Made by a program: the position numbers and the translations under genes
Source: Streptomyces coeruleorubidus
Lineage (GTDB): Bacteria > Actinomycetota > Actinomycetes > Streptomycetales > Streptomycetaceae
DNA: 64,000 nucleotides
Direction: 5' to 3'
NCBI RefSeq assembly: GCF_028885415.1
Contig: NZ_CP118527.1
Location: 806,001-870,000 of the forward strand
Part shown: positions 17,457-26,169 of the stretch, piece by piece
How positions within the stretch are numbered: position 1 is the first letter of the stretch
How the letters are laid out: each line of letters begins with the position of its first letter
The notes under the pieces: generated by a model
Told to the model about the DNA's origin: nothing
What the model saw: only the letters and a program-made list of their open reading frames with translations
Databases searched by the model: none

Positions 17457-18101
17457 ATGGGAACTCCGAGCGATCGCGCACCCCTGGCCGAGCGGGTCGA
17501 GGAACTCCTCGCCGACGGTGGCCCGTTGACCATCGTGACGGCCGGCGATCCGGTGCTGCGGCGCGGCGCCGAGCCGTACGACGGTCAGCTGGGGCCCGCG
17601 CTGCTGGCCCGGTTCGTCGAGGCCCTGCGGGTCACCATGCGCGCGGCGCCGGGGGTGGGCCTTGCGGCACCTCAGGTCGGTGTGCCGCTGAGGATCGCTG
17701 TGATCGAGGACCCGGCGCCGGTGCCGGACGAAGTGCGGCTGGCGCGCGGGCGGGTGCCGCAGCCGTTCCGGGTGCTGGTCAATCCCGCCTACGAGCCCGT
17801 CGGCGGTGCGCGGGCCGCGTTCTTCGAGGGCTGTCTGAGCGTGCCGGGCTGGCAGGCGGTGGTGGCGCGGCCCGCCGAGGTGCGGCTGACCGGGCAGGAC
17901 GAGCACGGGCACGCGCTGGACGAGGTGTTCACGGGCTGGCCCGCGCGGATCGTGCAGCACGAGACGGACCATCTCGACGGGGTCCTGTACCTGGACCGGG
18001 CCGAGTCGCGTTCGCTGTCGTCCAACCGGGCGGTGATCGAGCGCTGGGCACAGCCGACGCCGGAGGAGGCCGCGCGGGCGCTCGGCTTCGAGCTGCCGTA
18101 A
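17457..18101 (+). CDS. def: Peptide deformylase
   Basis: Removes the N-formyl group from nascent proteins; metal-dependent. All three family motifs are present: GVGLAAPQVG (66-75), EGCLS (124-128, Cys126 as metal ligand) and HETDH (168-172, His168/His172 ligands and Glu169 catalytic). 214 residues, a normal length for actinobacterial deformylases, several of which occur per genome. It is monocistronic, facing away from PepSY, with a GC hairpin after it. Confidence 0.96.
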   Translation: MGTPSDRAPLAERVEELLADGGPLTIVTAGDPVLRRGAEPYDGQLGPALLARFVEALRVTMRAAPGVGLAAPQVGVPLRIAVIEDPAPVPDEVRLARGRVPQPFRVLVNPAYEPVGGARAAFFEGCLSVPGWQAVVARPAEVRLTGQDEHGHALDEVFTGWPARIVQHETDHLDGVLYLDRAESRSLSSNRAVIERWAQPTPEEAARALGFELP

Positions 18102-18124
18102 CGCCGGCTACCGCGGAAATTCGC

Positions 18125-18144
18125 AGGCGCCCGGCGGGGCGCCT
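18125..18144 (+). terminator. Putative terminator after deformylase
   Basis: AGGCGCC-N6-GGCGCCT, a perfect 7-bp stem starting 24 bp after the deformylase stop. It lies just before the possible leader peptide of the ABC-F gene. Confidence 0.5.
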
Positions 18145-18161
18145 CCGTTACCGTGACGTCC

Positions 18162-18220
18162 ATGTCTACGCCCCGAATTTCCTAGCCGAGGACCCGCTTC
18201 CACGCCACCCGTGTGTCCTC
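18162..18220 (+). promoter_or_regulatory. Possible leader peptide and attenuator for the ABC-F gene
   Basis: A 7-codon frame MSTPRIS with stop TAG (18162-18185) lies 59 bp before the ABC-F start. A TACCGT hexamer ending 7 bp upstream (18149-18154) could be a -10 box, making the peptide leaderless. GAGGAC (18188-18193) can pair with GTCCTC (18215-18220). Ribosome-stalling leader peptides are known for ABC-F resistance genes; here this is inference. Confidence 0.4.
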
Positions 18221-18243
18221 TTGCTTGTTCGGAGCGTTTTCTC

Positions 18244-19836
18244 ATGATCACCGTTCGTGATGTCGACGTGCGCGTGGGCGCCCGTCTGCTGCTGTCCGGC
18301 GTCTCCTTCCACGTCTCCCCCGGCGACCGCATCGGCCTGGTCGGCCGCAACGGCGCGGGGAAGACAACCCTGTTGCACACCCTGGCGGGCACCCTGCGGC
18401 CCGCCGCCGGGAGCGTCGCCCGCACCGGTGACGTCGGCCATCTCCCGCAGGAGTCGCGCGCGGCCGACCAGTCGGTCACCGTCACCGACCGGATCCTGTC
18501 CGCGCGCGGCCTGGACCACGCCGTACGGGCGCTGTGCCGCGCCGAGGCCGCGATGGCCGACGGGACGGAGCGGTCGATGAACGCCTATGTGCGGGCCGAG
18601 GCCGAGTTCCAGGCGCGCGGCGGATACGCGGCCGAGGCGGAGGCCGCCCGGGTCGCCGCCGGACTCGGGCTGCCGACGGGGCTGATGGACCGGCCGCTAC
18701 GCGCACTGTCGGGCGGTCAGCGCCGGCGCGTGGAGCTGGCCCGCATCCTGTTCGCCGGGCACGGCACGCTGCTGCTGGACGAGCCGACGAACCATCTGGA
18801 CGCGGGCTCGGTCGCCTGGCTGCGCGGGTTCCTCGCGAGCCACCAGGGCGGGCTCGTGATGATCAGCCACGACACGTCCCTGCTGGCCGGCACCGTCAAC
18901 CGGGTCTTCCACCTGGACACGGGGCGTGCCGTGCTCGACGTCCACAACACCGGCTGGGACGAGTATCTGACCCAGCGGGACGCCGACGAGCGGCGACGGG
19001 CCCGCGAGCGGGCGAACGCCGAGCGCAAGGCGGCGGCGTTGCACGCCCAGGCCGACAAGATGCGCGCCCGCGTGGCGACCGCGGTGGCCGCGCGGAACAT
19101 GGCCCGCCGCGCCGACCGGATGCTCGCGGACCTCGAACCGGCCCGGCGCGCCGAGAAGACGGCCAGGATCCGGCTGCCCGAGCCGGCGCCCTGTGGCCGT
19201 ATCCCGCTCGGCGCCGTCAGCCTGACCAGGTCGTACGGCGGCCAGCACGTTCTGCGGGGCGTCGACCTCGCCGTCGACCGGGGCAGCCGCCTGGTGGTGC
19301 TCGGGCCCAACGGGGCGGGAAAGACGACCCTGTTGCGGATCCTCGCCGGGCAGGACACGCCGGACGGCGGCCGGGTGGTCCACGGGCACGGGCTGCGCCT
19401 CGGCTACTTCGCCCAGGAACACGACACGCTGGACCCGGAACTGACGGTGCGTGAGCATCTGGCAGGTGCCGCCCCGCACCTCACCGACGGCGAAGTCCGC
19501 CAGGTGCTGGGCTCGTTCCTGTTCTCCGGCGACGACGCCGGCAAGCGCGTCGGGGTCCTCTCCGGCGGCGAGAAGACCCGGCTCGCCCTGGCGGGCCTGG
19601 TGCACTCGGGCGCCAACGTGCTGCTCCTCGACGAGCCGACCAACAACCTCGACCCGACCTCCCGTGCCGAGGTCCTGGCCGCGGTGGGCACGTACCCGGG
19701 CGCGATCGTCATGGTCACGCACGACGAGGGCGCCGTCGACGCGCTGCGGCCCGACCGGGTGCTGCTGCTGCCGGAGGCGGAGGAGGACCTGTGGAGCGAC
19801 GACTACCGGGAGCTGGTGGTGCCGGCGCACGCGTGA
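18244..19836 (+). CDS. ABC-F family ATPase (ribosome-associated)
   Basis: A 530-residue protein with two ATPase domains and no membrane segments. Walker A motifs are GRNGAGKTT (35-43) and GPNGAGKTT (about 355). Signatures are LSGGQRRRVELA and LSGGEKTRLALA, each followed by LLDEPTNHLD or LLDEPTNNLD. The linker (residues about 245-315) is Arg/Ala-rich and helical, as in the P-site tRNA interaction motif. Members act at the ribosome, in antibiotic protection or translation factor roles. ATG 18244 is chosen over an upstream Met at 18211. Confidence 0.93.
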   Translation: MITVRDVDVRVGARLLLSGVSFHVSPGDRIGLVGRNGAGKTTLLHTLAGTLRPAAGSVARTGDVGHLPQESRAADQSVTVTDRILSARGLDHAVRALCRAEAAMADGTERSMNAYVRAEAEFQARGGYAAEAEAARVAAGLGLPTGLMDRPLRALSGGQRRRVELARILFAGHGTLLLDEPTNHLDAGSVAWLRGFLASHQGGLVMISHDTSLLAGTVNRVFHLDTGRAVLDVHNTGWDEYLTQRDADERRRARERANAERKAAALHAQADKMRARVATAVAARNMARRADRMLADLEPARRAEKTARIRLPEPAPCGRIPLGAVSLTRSYGGQHVLRGVDLAVDRGSRLVVLGPNGAGKTTLLRILAGQDTPDGGRVVHGHGLRLGYFAQEHDTLDPELTVREHLAGAAPHLTDGEVRQVLGSFLFSGDDAGKRVGVLSGGEKTRLALAGLVHSGANVLLLDEPTNNLDPTSRAEVLAAVGTYPGAIVMVTHDEGAVDALRPDRVLLLPEAEEDLWSDDYRELVVPAHA

Positions 19837-19897
19837 CCACCATGTCTTGGAGGCCGCGCACGCGTGACCACGTCGTGGAGCCCGCGCACCCGTGACC
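19825..19897 (+). repeat. Triplicated sequence across the ABC-F stop codon
   Basis: GCGCACGCGTGACCAC occurs at 19825-19840 and 19856-19871, with a shorter variant at 19884-19897. The first copy contains the stop codon. A short tandem amplification of the gene's 3' end. Confidence 0.75.
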
Positions 19898-19933
19898 TTG
19901 CCGGATCCCGGCCGGCTGCCGGAAGCCGGCCCG

Positions 19934-19962
19934 GGGCCGTCCCGCGCCTGGCGGGACGGCCC
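19934..19962. terminator. Bidirectional terminator, ABC-F / disulfide reductase
   Basis: GGGCCGTCCCGC-GCCTG-GCGGGACGGCCC: a perfect 12-bp stem with a 5-base loop between two convergent genes. Confidence 0.8.
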
Positions 19963-19967
19963 GGAGG

Positions 19968-21398
19968 TCAGGCGTCGCGGTAGGCCTCCAGCAGCCGCAG
20001 CCACACCTCGCTGATCGTCGGGTACGAGGGGACGGCGTGCCACAGGCGGCCGACCGGGACCTGGCCGGCGACGGCGACGGTGGCGGAGTGGATGAGCTCG
20101 CCGACGCCGGGGCCGACGAGGGTCACACCGCGCAGGATCTCGTCCTCCAGGTCGACGACCATGCGGGCGCGGCCCTTGTAGCCGTCGGCGTACAGGCCCG
20201 CGCCCGCGACGGTGGACAGGTCCACGTCGACGGCCTTCACCCGATGCCCTGCCTGCTCGGCCTCGGCGAGTGACTGGCCGACGGCCGCCGCCTCCGGGTC
20301 GGTGAAGACGACCTGGGGGACGGCGGCGTGGTCGGCGGTCGCGGCATGCGTGCCCCACGGCTGTGCGAGGAGGGTCTCTCCGGTGGCCCGCGCGGCGATG
20401 GCGGCGCCCGCGATGCGGGCCTGGTACTTGCCCTGGTGGGTGAGGAGGGCGCGCTGGTTGACGTCGCCGACCGCGTACAGCCAGTCGTGGCCGGTGACGC
20501 GGAGGCTGTCGTCGACGTCGAGCCAGGAGCCGGGTTCCAGGCCGATCGTCTCCAGGCCCAGGTCGTCGGTGCGCGGCGCGCGGCCGGTCGCGAAGAGGAT
20601 CTCGTCGGCCTCGATGCGGTCGCCGTTGTCCGTGACGGCGACGACGCTGCCGTTCTCGCGGGCCACCGATTCCACCGACGTGCCGGTGCGGACGTCCGCA
20701 CCGGCCTCGGTGAGCGCCTCGGCGACGAGTTCTCCGGCGAAGGGCTCCATCCGGGCGAGCAGGCCCTTGCCGCGGACCAGCATGGTGACCTTCGAGCCGA
20801 GGGCCTGCCAGACGGTGGCCATCTCGGTGGCGACGACGCCGCCGCCGACCACGATCAGGCGGCCGGGCACGTCCTTGGAGCTGGTGGCCTCCCGGCTGGT
20901 CCACGGCCGGACCTCGTCCAGTCCGGGCAGCCGGGGCAGGGCGGCGCGGGTGCCGGTGCAGACGGCGACGGCGTGCCGGGCGGTCAGGACGCGTTCACCG
21001 CCGTCGGGGCCGGTGACCGTCACCGTGCGGGGGCCGGTGAGGCGGCCGTGGCCGCGGTACAGGTCGGCGCCGATGCCGTCGAGCCATCCGACCTGACCGT
21101 CGTCCTTCCAGTCGGAGGTGTAGTAGTCCCGGTGGGCGAGGACCGCGGAGGCGTCGAGTGGGCCCTGCACCGACTGGCTCAGGCCCGGCACGCGGCGGGC
21201 GTCCGCGCGGGCGATGACCGGCCGCAGCAGGGCCTTGCTGGGCATGCACGCCCAGTACGAGCATTCGCCGCCGACCAGTTCGCTCTCCACGACCGCGGTG
21301 GTCAGGCCGGCCGCGCGGGTGCGGTCGGCGACGTTCTCCCCCACGGGCCCGGCCCCGAGCACCACGACGTCGTACGCGTTGGTTTCCGTTTCCGTCAT
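19968..21398 (-). CDS. FAD-dependent pyridine nucleotide-disulfide oxidoreductase
   Basis: A 476-residue class I disulfide reductase. FAD motif VVVLGAGPVGENVA is near residue 12, the redox pair is GGECSYWACMPSK (C46 and C51), the NAD motif VVGGGVVATE is near 185, and the second FAD motif ends LYAVGDVN. The C-terminal dimerisation domain lacks the HxxxxE His pair of glutathione or lipoamide reductases, so the substrate is open. MTETETNAYD at 21398 is the preferred start. It is divergent from thioredoxin, suggesting a role in thiol redox balance. Confidence 0.92.
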   Translation of the reverse strand: MTETETNAYDVVVLGAGPVGENVADRTRAAGLTTAVVESELVGGECSYWACMPSKALLRPVIARADARRVPGLSQSVQGPLDASAVLAHRDYYTSDWKDDGQVGWLDGIGADLYRGHGRLTGPRTVTVTGPDGGERVLTARHAVAVCTGTRAALPRLPGLDEVRPWTSREATSSKDVPGRLIVVGGGVVATEMATVWQALGSKVTMLVRGKGLLARMEPFAGELVAEALTEAGADVRTGTSVESVARENGSVVAVTDNGDRIEADEILFATGRAPRTDDLGLETIGLEPGSWLDVDDSLRVTGHDWLYAVGDVNQRALLTHQGKYQARIAGAAIAARATGETLLAQPWGTHAATADHAAVPQVVFTDPEAAAVGQSLAEAEQAGHRVKAVDVDLSTVAGAGLYADGYKGRARMVVDLEDEILRGVTLVGPGVGELIHSATVAVAGQVPVGRLWHAVPSYPTISEVWLRLLEAYRDA

Positions 21399-21516
21399 GG
21401 GGTCAGTCTGGTGGATGGTGTGCGCCCTGGCCACACGGGTAGGGGCGCGGAATACGTGCCAGGTCGGCCGTGTTGTGCCGACGGCTTGACCCACACCAGG
21501 AAGAGGGATTTACGCC

Positions 21517-21903
21517 ATGAGCAGCACCGTGGAGCTCACCAAGGAGAACTTCGACCAGACGGTCACGGACAACGAGTTCGTCCTGATCGACTTCTGGGCG
21601 TCCTGGTGCGGGCCGTGCAAGCAGTTCGCGCCGGTCTACGAGAAGGCGGCCGAGGAGAACCCGGACCTCGTGTTCGGCAAGGTGGACACCGAGGCGCAGC
21701 CGGAGCTGGCCGCGGCCTTCGGTATCCAGTCGATTCCCACGCTGATGATCGTCCGTGACCAGGTCGCCGTGTTCGCCCAGCCGGGCGCCCTGCCCGAGGC
21801 CGCCCTGACGGACGTCATCGGGCAGGCCCGGAACCTCGACATGGACGAGGTCCGCAAGGCGATCGCCGAGCAGCAGGCCCAGGAGGGCCAGCAGGCGAGC
21901 TAG
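21517..21903 (+). CDS. trxA: Thioredoxin
   Basis: A 128-residue cytoplasmic disulfide reductase. The active site is WCGPC (C31/C34) inside FWASWCGPCKQF, with the conserved cis-Pro in SIPTLMI near residue 73. A C-terminal helix rich in Gln/Glu extends beyond the fold. Divergent from the disulfide reductase with 118 bp between starts; the two may be co-regulated, but classical thioredoxin reductase belongs to a different class. Confidence 0.93.
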   Translation: MSSTVELTKENFDQTVTDNEFVLIDFWASWCGPCKQFAPVYEKAAEENPDLVFGKVDTEAQPELAAAFGIQSIPTLMIVRDQVAVFAQPGALPEAALTDVIGQARNLDMDEVRKAIAEQQAQEGQQAS

Positions 21904-21922
21904 CGGGCGAGCTGGCAGGGAT

Positions 21923-23359
21923 CTAGTAGGGATATGGAGCCACGTCTCCGCGTACCGTCGTCCAGCGCAGTTCGGTGAAGGCCTCCAGGTTGGCCTCGCC
22001 GCCGAAGCGGGCGCCGGTGCCGGAGGCGGCCACTCCGCCGAAGGGCGCCACGGCCTCGTCGTTGACGGTCTGGTCGTTGATGTGGACGATGCCGGTCGGT
22101 ATGCGCTCGGCGAGGTCCAGGCCGCGGGCCGTATCGCGGGTGACGATGCCCAGGGAGAGTCCGTAGGGGCTCTGCGCGGCCAGGGCCGCCGCCTCGTCGG
22201 CGGTGGTGAAGGAGCGCACGGGCGCGACGGGGCCGAAGACCTCCTCCGCGTACGCCGGGGTGTGGTCGCCGACGTCGGCGAGGACCGTGGGCCGGTAGAA
22301 GAGCCGGTCGTAGGTGCCGCCCGCGGCGAGCTTGGCGCCCGCGGCCTTGCTGGACTCGACCAGGCCGCTGATCTTGGCGAGTTGGCCGGAGTCGATGATC
22401 GGGCCCAGGTGGACCTGTTCGCGGTACGGGTCGCCGACGGCGAGTGAGTCGGCCTTGGCGGCGAGCCGCTCGACGTACTCGTCGTACAGGGACGCGTGCA
22501 CCAGGTGGCGTCCGGTCGTCATGCAGATCTGGCCCTGGTGGAAGAACGAGCCCCAGGCGGCGGTGGAGATCACCGCGTCGAGGTCGGCGTCCGGCAGCAC
22601 GATCATGGCCGAGTTGCCGCCGAGTTCCAGGTGGGCCCGCTTGAGGTGGCGGCCGGCGGCCTCGCCCACGGCCCGACCGGCGGGGGTGGAGCCGGTGAAG
22701 GAGATGACCGGCACGCGCGGGTCGGCGACCAGGGCCTGTCCGGCGTCCGGGCCGCCGGGGAGCACGTGCAGCAGGTCCTGCGGCAGGCCCGCGGCGGCGA
22801 AGACCGCGGCGAGGGACAGTCCTCCGCAGACGGCGGTGCGCGGATCCGGCTTGAGGACGACCGCGTTGCCGAGGGCCAGGGCCGGTGCGACGGAGCGGAT
22901 GGACAGGATCAGCGGGGCGTTGAACGGGGAGATCACGCCCACCACACCGGCCGGGACGCGGCGCGTGTACGACAGGCGCGGCGCCTCGCTGGGCAGGACC
23001 TGGCCGGCCGGGCGGGAGGCGAGCGCGGCGGCCTCGTAGCATTCCTGGGCGGCGACGTGGAGTTCGAAGTCGGCCTTGCCGGGGACGGAACCGGATTCGC
23101 GGACGAGCCATTCGCGCAGTTCGGCGGCGTGGGCCGTGAACAGGTCGCCGGCCCTGCGGAGCACGGCGGCTCGGGCGAAGTGCGGGGCACGGGCCCACTC
23201 GCGCTGGGCGGCGGCGGCCCTCCCGGCGGCGGCGCCGACGTCCTCGGGGGTGGCGAGGGCGAGGGTGCCCAGGGCTTGGCCGGTGGCGGGCTCGGTGACG
23301 GTGTACCCGGGCCCCGTCAGGGTCTGGGGCTGCCAGGTCCTGGTGTCGAGCAACGGCAT
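21923..23359 (-). CDS. Aldehyde dehydrogenase (benzaldehyde dehydrogenase-like)
   Basis: A 478-residue NAD(P)-dependent enzyme oxidising aldehydes to acids. Catalytic residues fit the family: N147 (SPFNAPL), E245 (LELGGNS) and C279 (GQICMTTG). Sequence style is closest to aromatic aldehyde (vanillin/benzaldehyde) dehydrogenases. It lies 234 bp downstream of a LacI gene on the same strand, which may regulate it. Confidence 0.92.
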   Translation of the reverse strand: MPLLDTRTWQPQTLTGPGYTVTEPATGQALGTLALATPEDVGAAAGRAAAAQREWARAPHFARAAVLRRAGDLFTAHAAELREWLVRESGSVPGKADFELHVAAQECYEAAALASRPAGQVLPSEAPRLSYTRRVPAGVVGVISPFNAPLILSIRSVAPALALGNAVVLKPDPRTAVCGGLSLAAVFAAAGLPQDLLHVLPGGPDAGQALVADPRVPVISFTGSTPAGRAVGEAAGRHLKRAHLELGGNSAMIVLPDADLDAVISTAAWGSFFHQGQICMTTGRHLVHASLYDEYVERLAAKADSLAVGDPYREQVHLGPIIDSGQLAKISGLVESSKAAGAKLAAGGTYDRLFYRPTVLADVGDHTPAYAEEVFGPVAPVRSFTTADEAAALAAQSPYGLSLGIVTRDTARGLDLAERIPTGIVHINDQTVNDEAVAPFGGVAASGTGARFGGEANLEAFTELRWTTVRGDVAPYPY

Positions 23360-23593
23360 GACGGCTCTCCGATCGATCGGTCACCGGCTGACGGGGTGGT
23401 CGGAATTCCCGTGAGTGCGCGGCCGGTTCGGCGGTCATAGGGCGGGACGCGGCGACCGGGCCGCATCCGTGCGTGCCGGTGGCCCGCGTTCGTACGCGTC
23501 CCCATTTTGTTGAGCGTGCAACATCCTAGTCATGTCGCAGGACGGCGAGCCGGCCGACCACCCTCGGCCCAGACCGCGCGATACGGAGTGTGG

Positions 23594-24643
23594 TCAGCTC
23601 GACTCGCGGTGCACCACCGTGGCGCCCAGCACCTTGTGCGTCTCGGGCTCGGCGCCGGGCTTGCGCACGGCGCGGTCGACCAGTTCGGCGAGTTCACGGC
23701 CGGAGGGCAGTTCCAGGCGGACCGTGCTGAGCCGTGGCCGCAGCAGCCGGCCGAGCATCAGATCGTCGGCGCCGATCACGGCCGTCTCCTCGGGAATGCG
23801 GATGCCCTCGTCCTTCAGGGCCCGCATCAGCAGCATCGCGTACTCGTCGTTGTAGGTGAACACGGCGTCGAGGCGGAGGCCCCGCCAGCGGGCGGCGAGA
23901 CGCGCGGCGGCCTCCTCCTCGTACGGGAGGGGCAGCTCGGTCACGGTGGCGTCGGTGCCCCGCAGGGACTGGCGCACACCGTCGAGCCGGGGCGCGGAGA
24001 ACGCCTCCAGGCCGGGTTCCCGCGGGACGACGACGCCGATGCGGCGCCTGCCGCGGTCGTAGAGGTGGGAGCCGGCGCTGTGGCCGACCACGTCGTGGTC
24101 CATGAGCAGGGCGTGCGCGCCCTCGATGGTCTCGGGGCCGAGGGTGACCACGGCCCGCGCCCCCGAGCGCTTGAGCACCGCCACCCCGCGCGGGCCGAGC
24201 CCGGAACCGGGCACGAGCACGGCCACGGGCCGCAACTCGGCCCAGGCGCGGGCGGCTTCGTCGCCGTGCGGGCCGCCGGTGCCGTACTGCACGACCGTGT
24301 AGTCCAGGCTGCCGAGCGCGCCCTGGAGGTCGGCGAGGAACCGGCTGTAGAGCGGGCCGACGGGGAAGGTCGGCGCGGGGATGAGGACCATACGGCTGTG
24401 CCCGGCGCGCAGGCTGCGGGCCGCCGCATGCGGGACGTACCCGAGTTCCCTGGCGGCCTCGTGGACCCGGCGGCGGGTGGGCTCGCTGATCCGTACGGCG
24501 CTGGTGTTGTTGAGGACGTAGGAGACGGTCGCGCGCGAGACGCCGGCCAGGCGGGCCACGTCGGCGCTCGTGGGCACGGAGCGCGACGTTGCGGGAGACG
24601 GGGGCGCGGGCGTTTTCGGTATCTGCACCATGACGTACGGCAT
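23594..24643 (-). CDS. LacI family transcriptional regulator
   Basis: About 349 residues. The N-terminal HTH is TSADVARLAGVSRATVSYVL (25-44) with a hinge helix near PHAAARSLRAG, followed by a periplasmic-binding-protein-like effector domain (DAVFTYNDEYA, then a GADDLMLGR motif in place of the usual GFDD). The start could also be the Met at 24631. Probably controls the aldehyde dehydrogenase gene; the effector is unknown. Confidence 0.9.
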   Translation of the reverse strand: MPYVMVQIPKTPAPPSPATSRSVPTSADVARLAGVSRATVSYVLNNTSAVRISEPTRRRVHEAARELGYVPHAAARSLRAGHSRMVLIPAPTFPVGPLYSRFLADLQGALGSLDYTVVQYGTGGPHGDEAARAWAELRPVAVLVPGSGLGPRGVAVLKRSGARAVVTLGPETIEGAHALLMDHDVVGHSAGSHLYDRGRRRIGVVVPREPGLEAFSAPRLDGVRQSLRGTDATVTELPLPYEEEAAARLAARWRGLRLDAVFTYNDEYAMLLMRALKDEGIRIPEETAVIGADDLMLGRLLRPRLSTVRLELPSGRELAELVDRAVRKPGAEPETHKVLGATVVHRESS

Positions 24644-24724
24644 CTTGGCAGAAGCCTCAATGCGCCTTTCAGGCGGGGGAGTTGTGAGGAAGCCGTGAGC
24701 GGTCACGGAGGCCCGCACGCGCGC

Positions 24725-25393
24725 TCAGCCGCCCGCGGCCGTGCCCGTCACCCGGTTCACGAAGTCGACCCAGGCGTCCTCCAGGCGGGCCAGGGGCATC
24801 CCGCACTGTCTGGTCAGGTGGTGGATCAGGGCCGGGTCGAGCTGGCCCATGAGGGTGTGGGAGAGCAGTTCGCAGTCCGCTTCCGGGACGACCTGCCGCA
24901 GCAGCATGGCCACGTGGTGGCGCAGCACCCGGCGGGCCGGGACGGCGAAGCGGCGGCTGGCGCCCGGCTCGGCCGCCAGCTGCAGCTCCAGTTCGTCGGT
25001 CGAGCGGCGCAGCATCGCGCAGCCGAACGCCCGCAGCCGCTCCACGGGCGGTGCTCCGGGTCCGAGTGGGGGCGGCCCGGCGAGGAACGCGGCCTGGAAC
25101 TTCTTCTCGGAGTGGTCGAGCAGCGCCGACAGCAGGCCGGTGCGGTCGCCGAACCGGCGGAAGACCGTGCCCTTGCCCACACGGGCCTCGGCGGCCACCG
25201 CCTCCATCGTGACGGCGTCCGCGCCGCGCTCCGCCACCAGCCGCGCGGCGGCCTCCAGCAGCCGGGCCCGGTTGCGCGCGGCGTCGGCACGCAGGCACGG
25301 CTCGTCGGGCTCCAGGGCGGTGCCGAGCTGGAGCAGCTCGGGGTGGTCGACGGATTCCTGGGGCGTCGGGAAGGGCGGCTGGAGGGCGGACAT
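24725..25393 (-). CDS. TetR family transcriptional regulator
   Basis: A 222-residue repressor. The HTH lies around residues 45-85 (DAVTMEAVAAEARVGKGTVF). A 40-residue N-terminal extension precedes it. MSALQPP at 25393 is chosen because the upstream Met at 25420 would overlap the operator. Divergent from an FMN reductase gene with two operator-like palindromes between them. Confidence 0.93.
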   Translation of the reverse strand: MSALQPPFPTPQESVDHPELLQLGTALEPDEPCLRADAARNRARLLEAAARLVAERGADAVTMEAVAAEARVGKGTVFRRFGDRTGLLSALLDHSEKKFQAAFLAGPPPLGPGAPPVERLRAFGCAMLRRSTDELELQLAAEPGASRRFAVPARRVLRHHVAMLLRQVVPEADCELLSHTLMGQLDPALIHHLTRQCGMPLARLEDAWVDFVNRVTGTAAGG

Positions 25394-25423
25394 GAAGCCA
25401 GCGTAAAGCATCGGGAACAAAAC

Positions 25424-25472
25424 TGGACCGCGGTCCGGTTAGATGCTACAAACATTAAGCGGACCCCGGTCC
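25424..25472. promoter_or_regulatory. Two TetR operators, tetR / FMN reductase
   Basis: GGACCGCGGTCC (25425-25436) is a perfect palindrome, and GGACCCCGGTCC (25461-25472) differs only at the centre. Both sit between the divergent starts and are followed by CGG, giving the extended core CGGACC..GGTCCGG. Confidence 0.8.
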
Positions 25473-25523
25473 GGATCGTTACGGCAGTGTTTCGAAGCCG
25501 TCCTTCACTACGTGGGAGTCACC

Positions 25524-26087
25524 ATGTCTGTTCGTATCCTCGCCCTCGTCGGCAGCCTTCGCGCCGGTTCGCACAACCGCCAGCTCGCCGAGGCCGCCGT
25601 CAAGCTCGCACCCGAGGGTGCCGACGTGGAACTGTTCGCGGGGCTGGCCGAGATCCCCTTCTACAACGAGGACATCGACGTCGAGGGCAGCGTCCCGGCC
25701 GCGGCCGTGCGGCTGCGTGAGGCCGTCTCCGCCGCCGACGGCCTGATCCTGTTCACGCCCGAGTACAACGGCACCATCCCGGCCGTCCTGAAGAACGCCA
25801 TCGACTGGCTGTCCCGACCGTTCGGTGCCGGTGCCCTCAGCGGCAAGCCGGTCGCCGTGGTCGGCACCGCGTTCGGCCAGTACGGCGGTGTCTGGGCGCA
25901 GGACGAGACCCGCAAGTCCGTGGGCGTGGCCGGCGGCAAGGTGCTGCAGGACGTCAAGCTGTCCATCCCCGGCTCGATGACCCGCTTCGCCGAGACGCAC
26001 CCGGCCGACGACGCCGAGGTCGCCGCGCAGCTGACCGAGGTCATCGCCCGTCTGCACGGCCACGCCACGGAGCCGGCCGCTGCCTGA
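25524..26087 (+). CDS. NADPH-dependent FMN reductase (flavodoxin fold)
   Basis: 187 residues. The FMN phosphate loop is GSLRAGSHNRQL (9-20) and the second flavin-binding segment is TPEYNGTIPAVLKNAIDW (about 78-95), as in SsuE/chromate or azo reductases. Cytoplasmic. Probably reduces flavin, quinone or xenobiotics. Tight repression by the divergent TetR is suggested by the paired operators, consistent with detoxification. Confidence 0.93.
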   Translation: MSVRILALVGSLRAGSHNRQLAEAAVKLAPEGADVELFAGLAEIPFYNEDIDVEGSVPAAAVRLREAVSAADGLILFTPEYNGTIPAVLKNAIDWLSRPFGAGALSGKPVAVVGTAFGQYGGVWAQDETRKSVGVAGGKVLQDVKLSIPGSMTRFAETHPADDAEVAAQLTEVIARLHGHATEPAAA

Positions 26088-26108
26088 TCCGCTCTCGCAC
26101 GATGCCAC

Positions 26109-26144
26109 GGAGGGGCCGAGGCCGTCGCCGGCAGCGGCCCCTCC
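26109..26144. terminator. Bidirectional terminator, FMN reductase / XdhC
   Basis: GGAGGGGCCG pairs with CGGCCCCTCC around a 16-base loop, between convergent genes. Confidence 0.75.
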
Positions 26145-26169
26145 GGCATGCCGTCGGCGAAGTCGCCGC

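Noticed and set aside
18125..18144. The AGGCGCC/GGCGCCT hairpin as part of the ABC-F attenuator.
   Set aside because: It lies before the possible leader peptide and 24 bp after the deformylase stop, so termination of the deformylase gene is the simpler reading.
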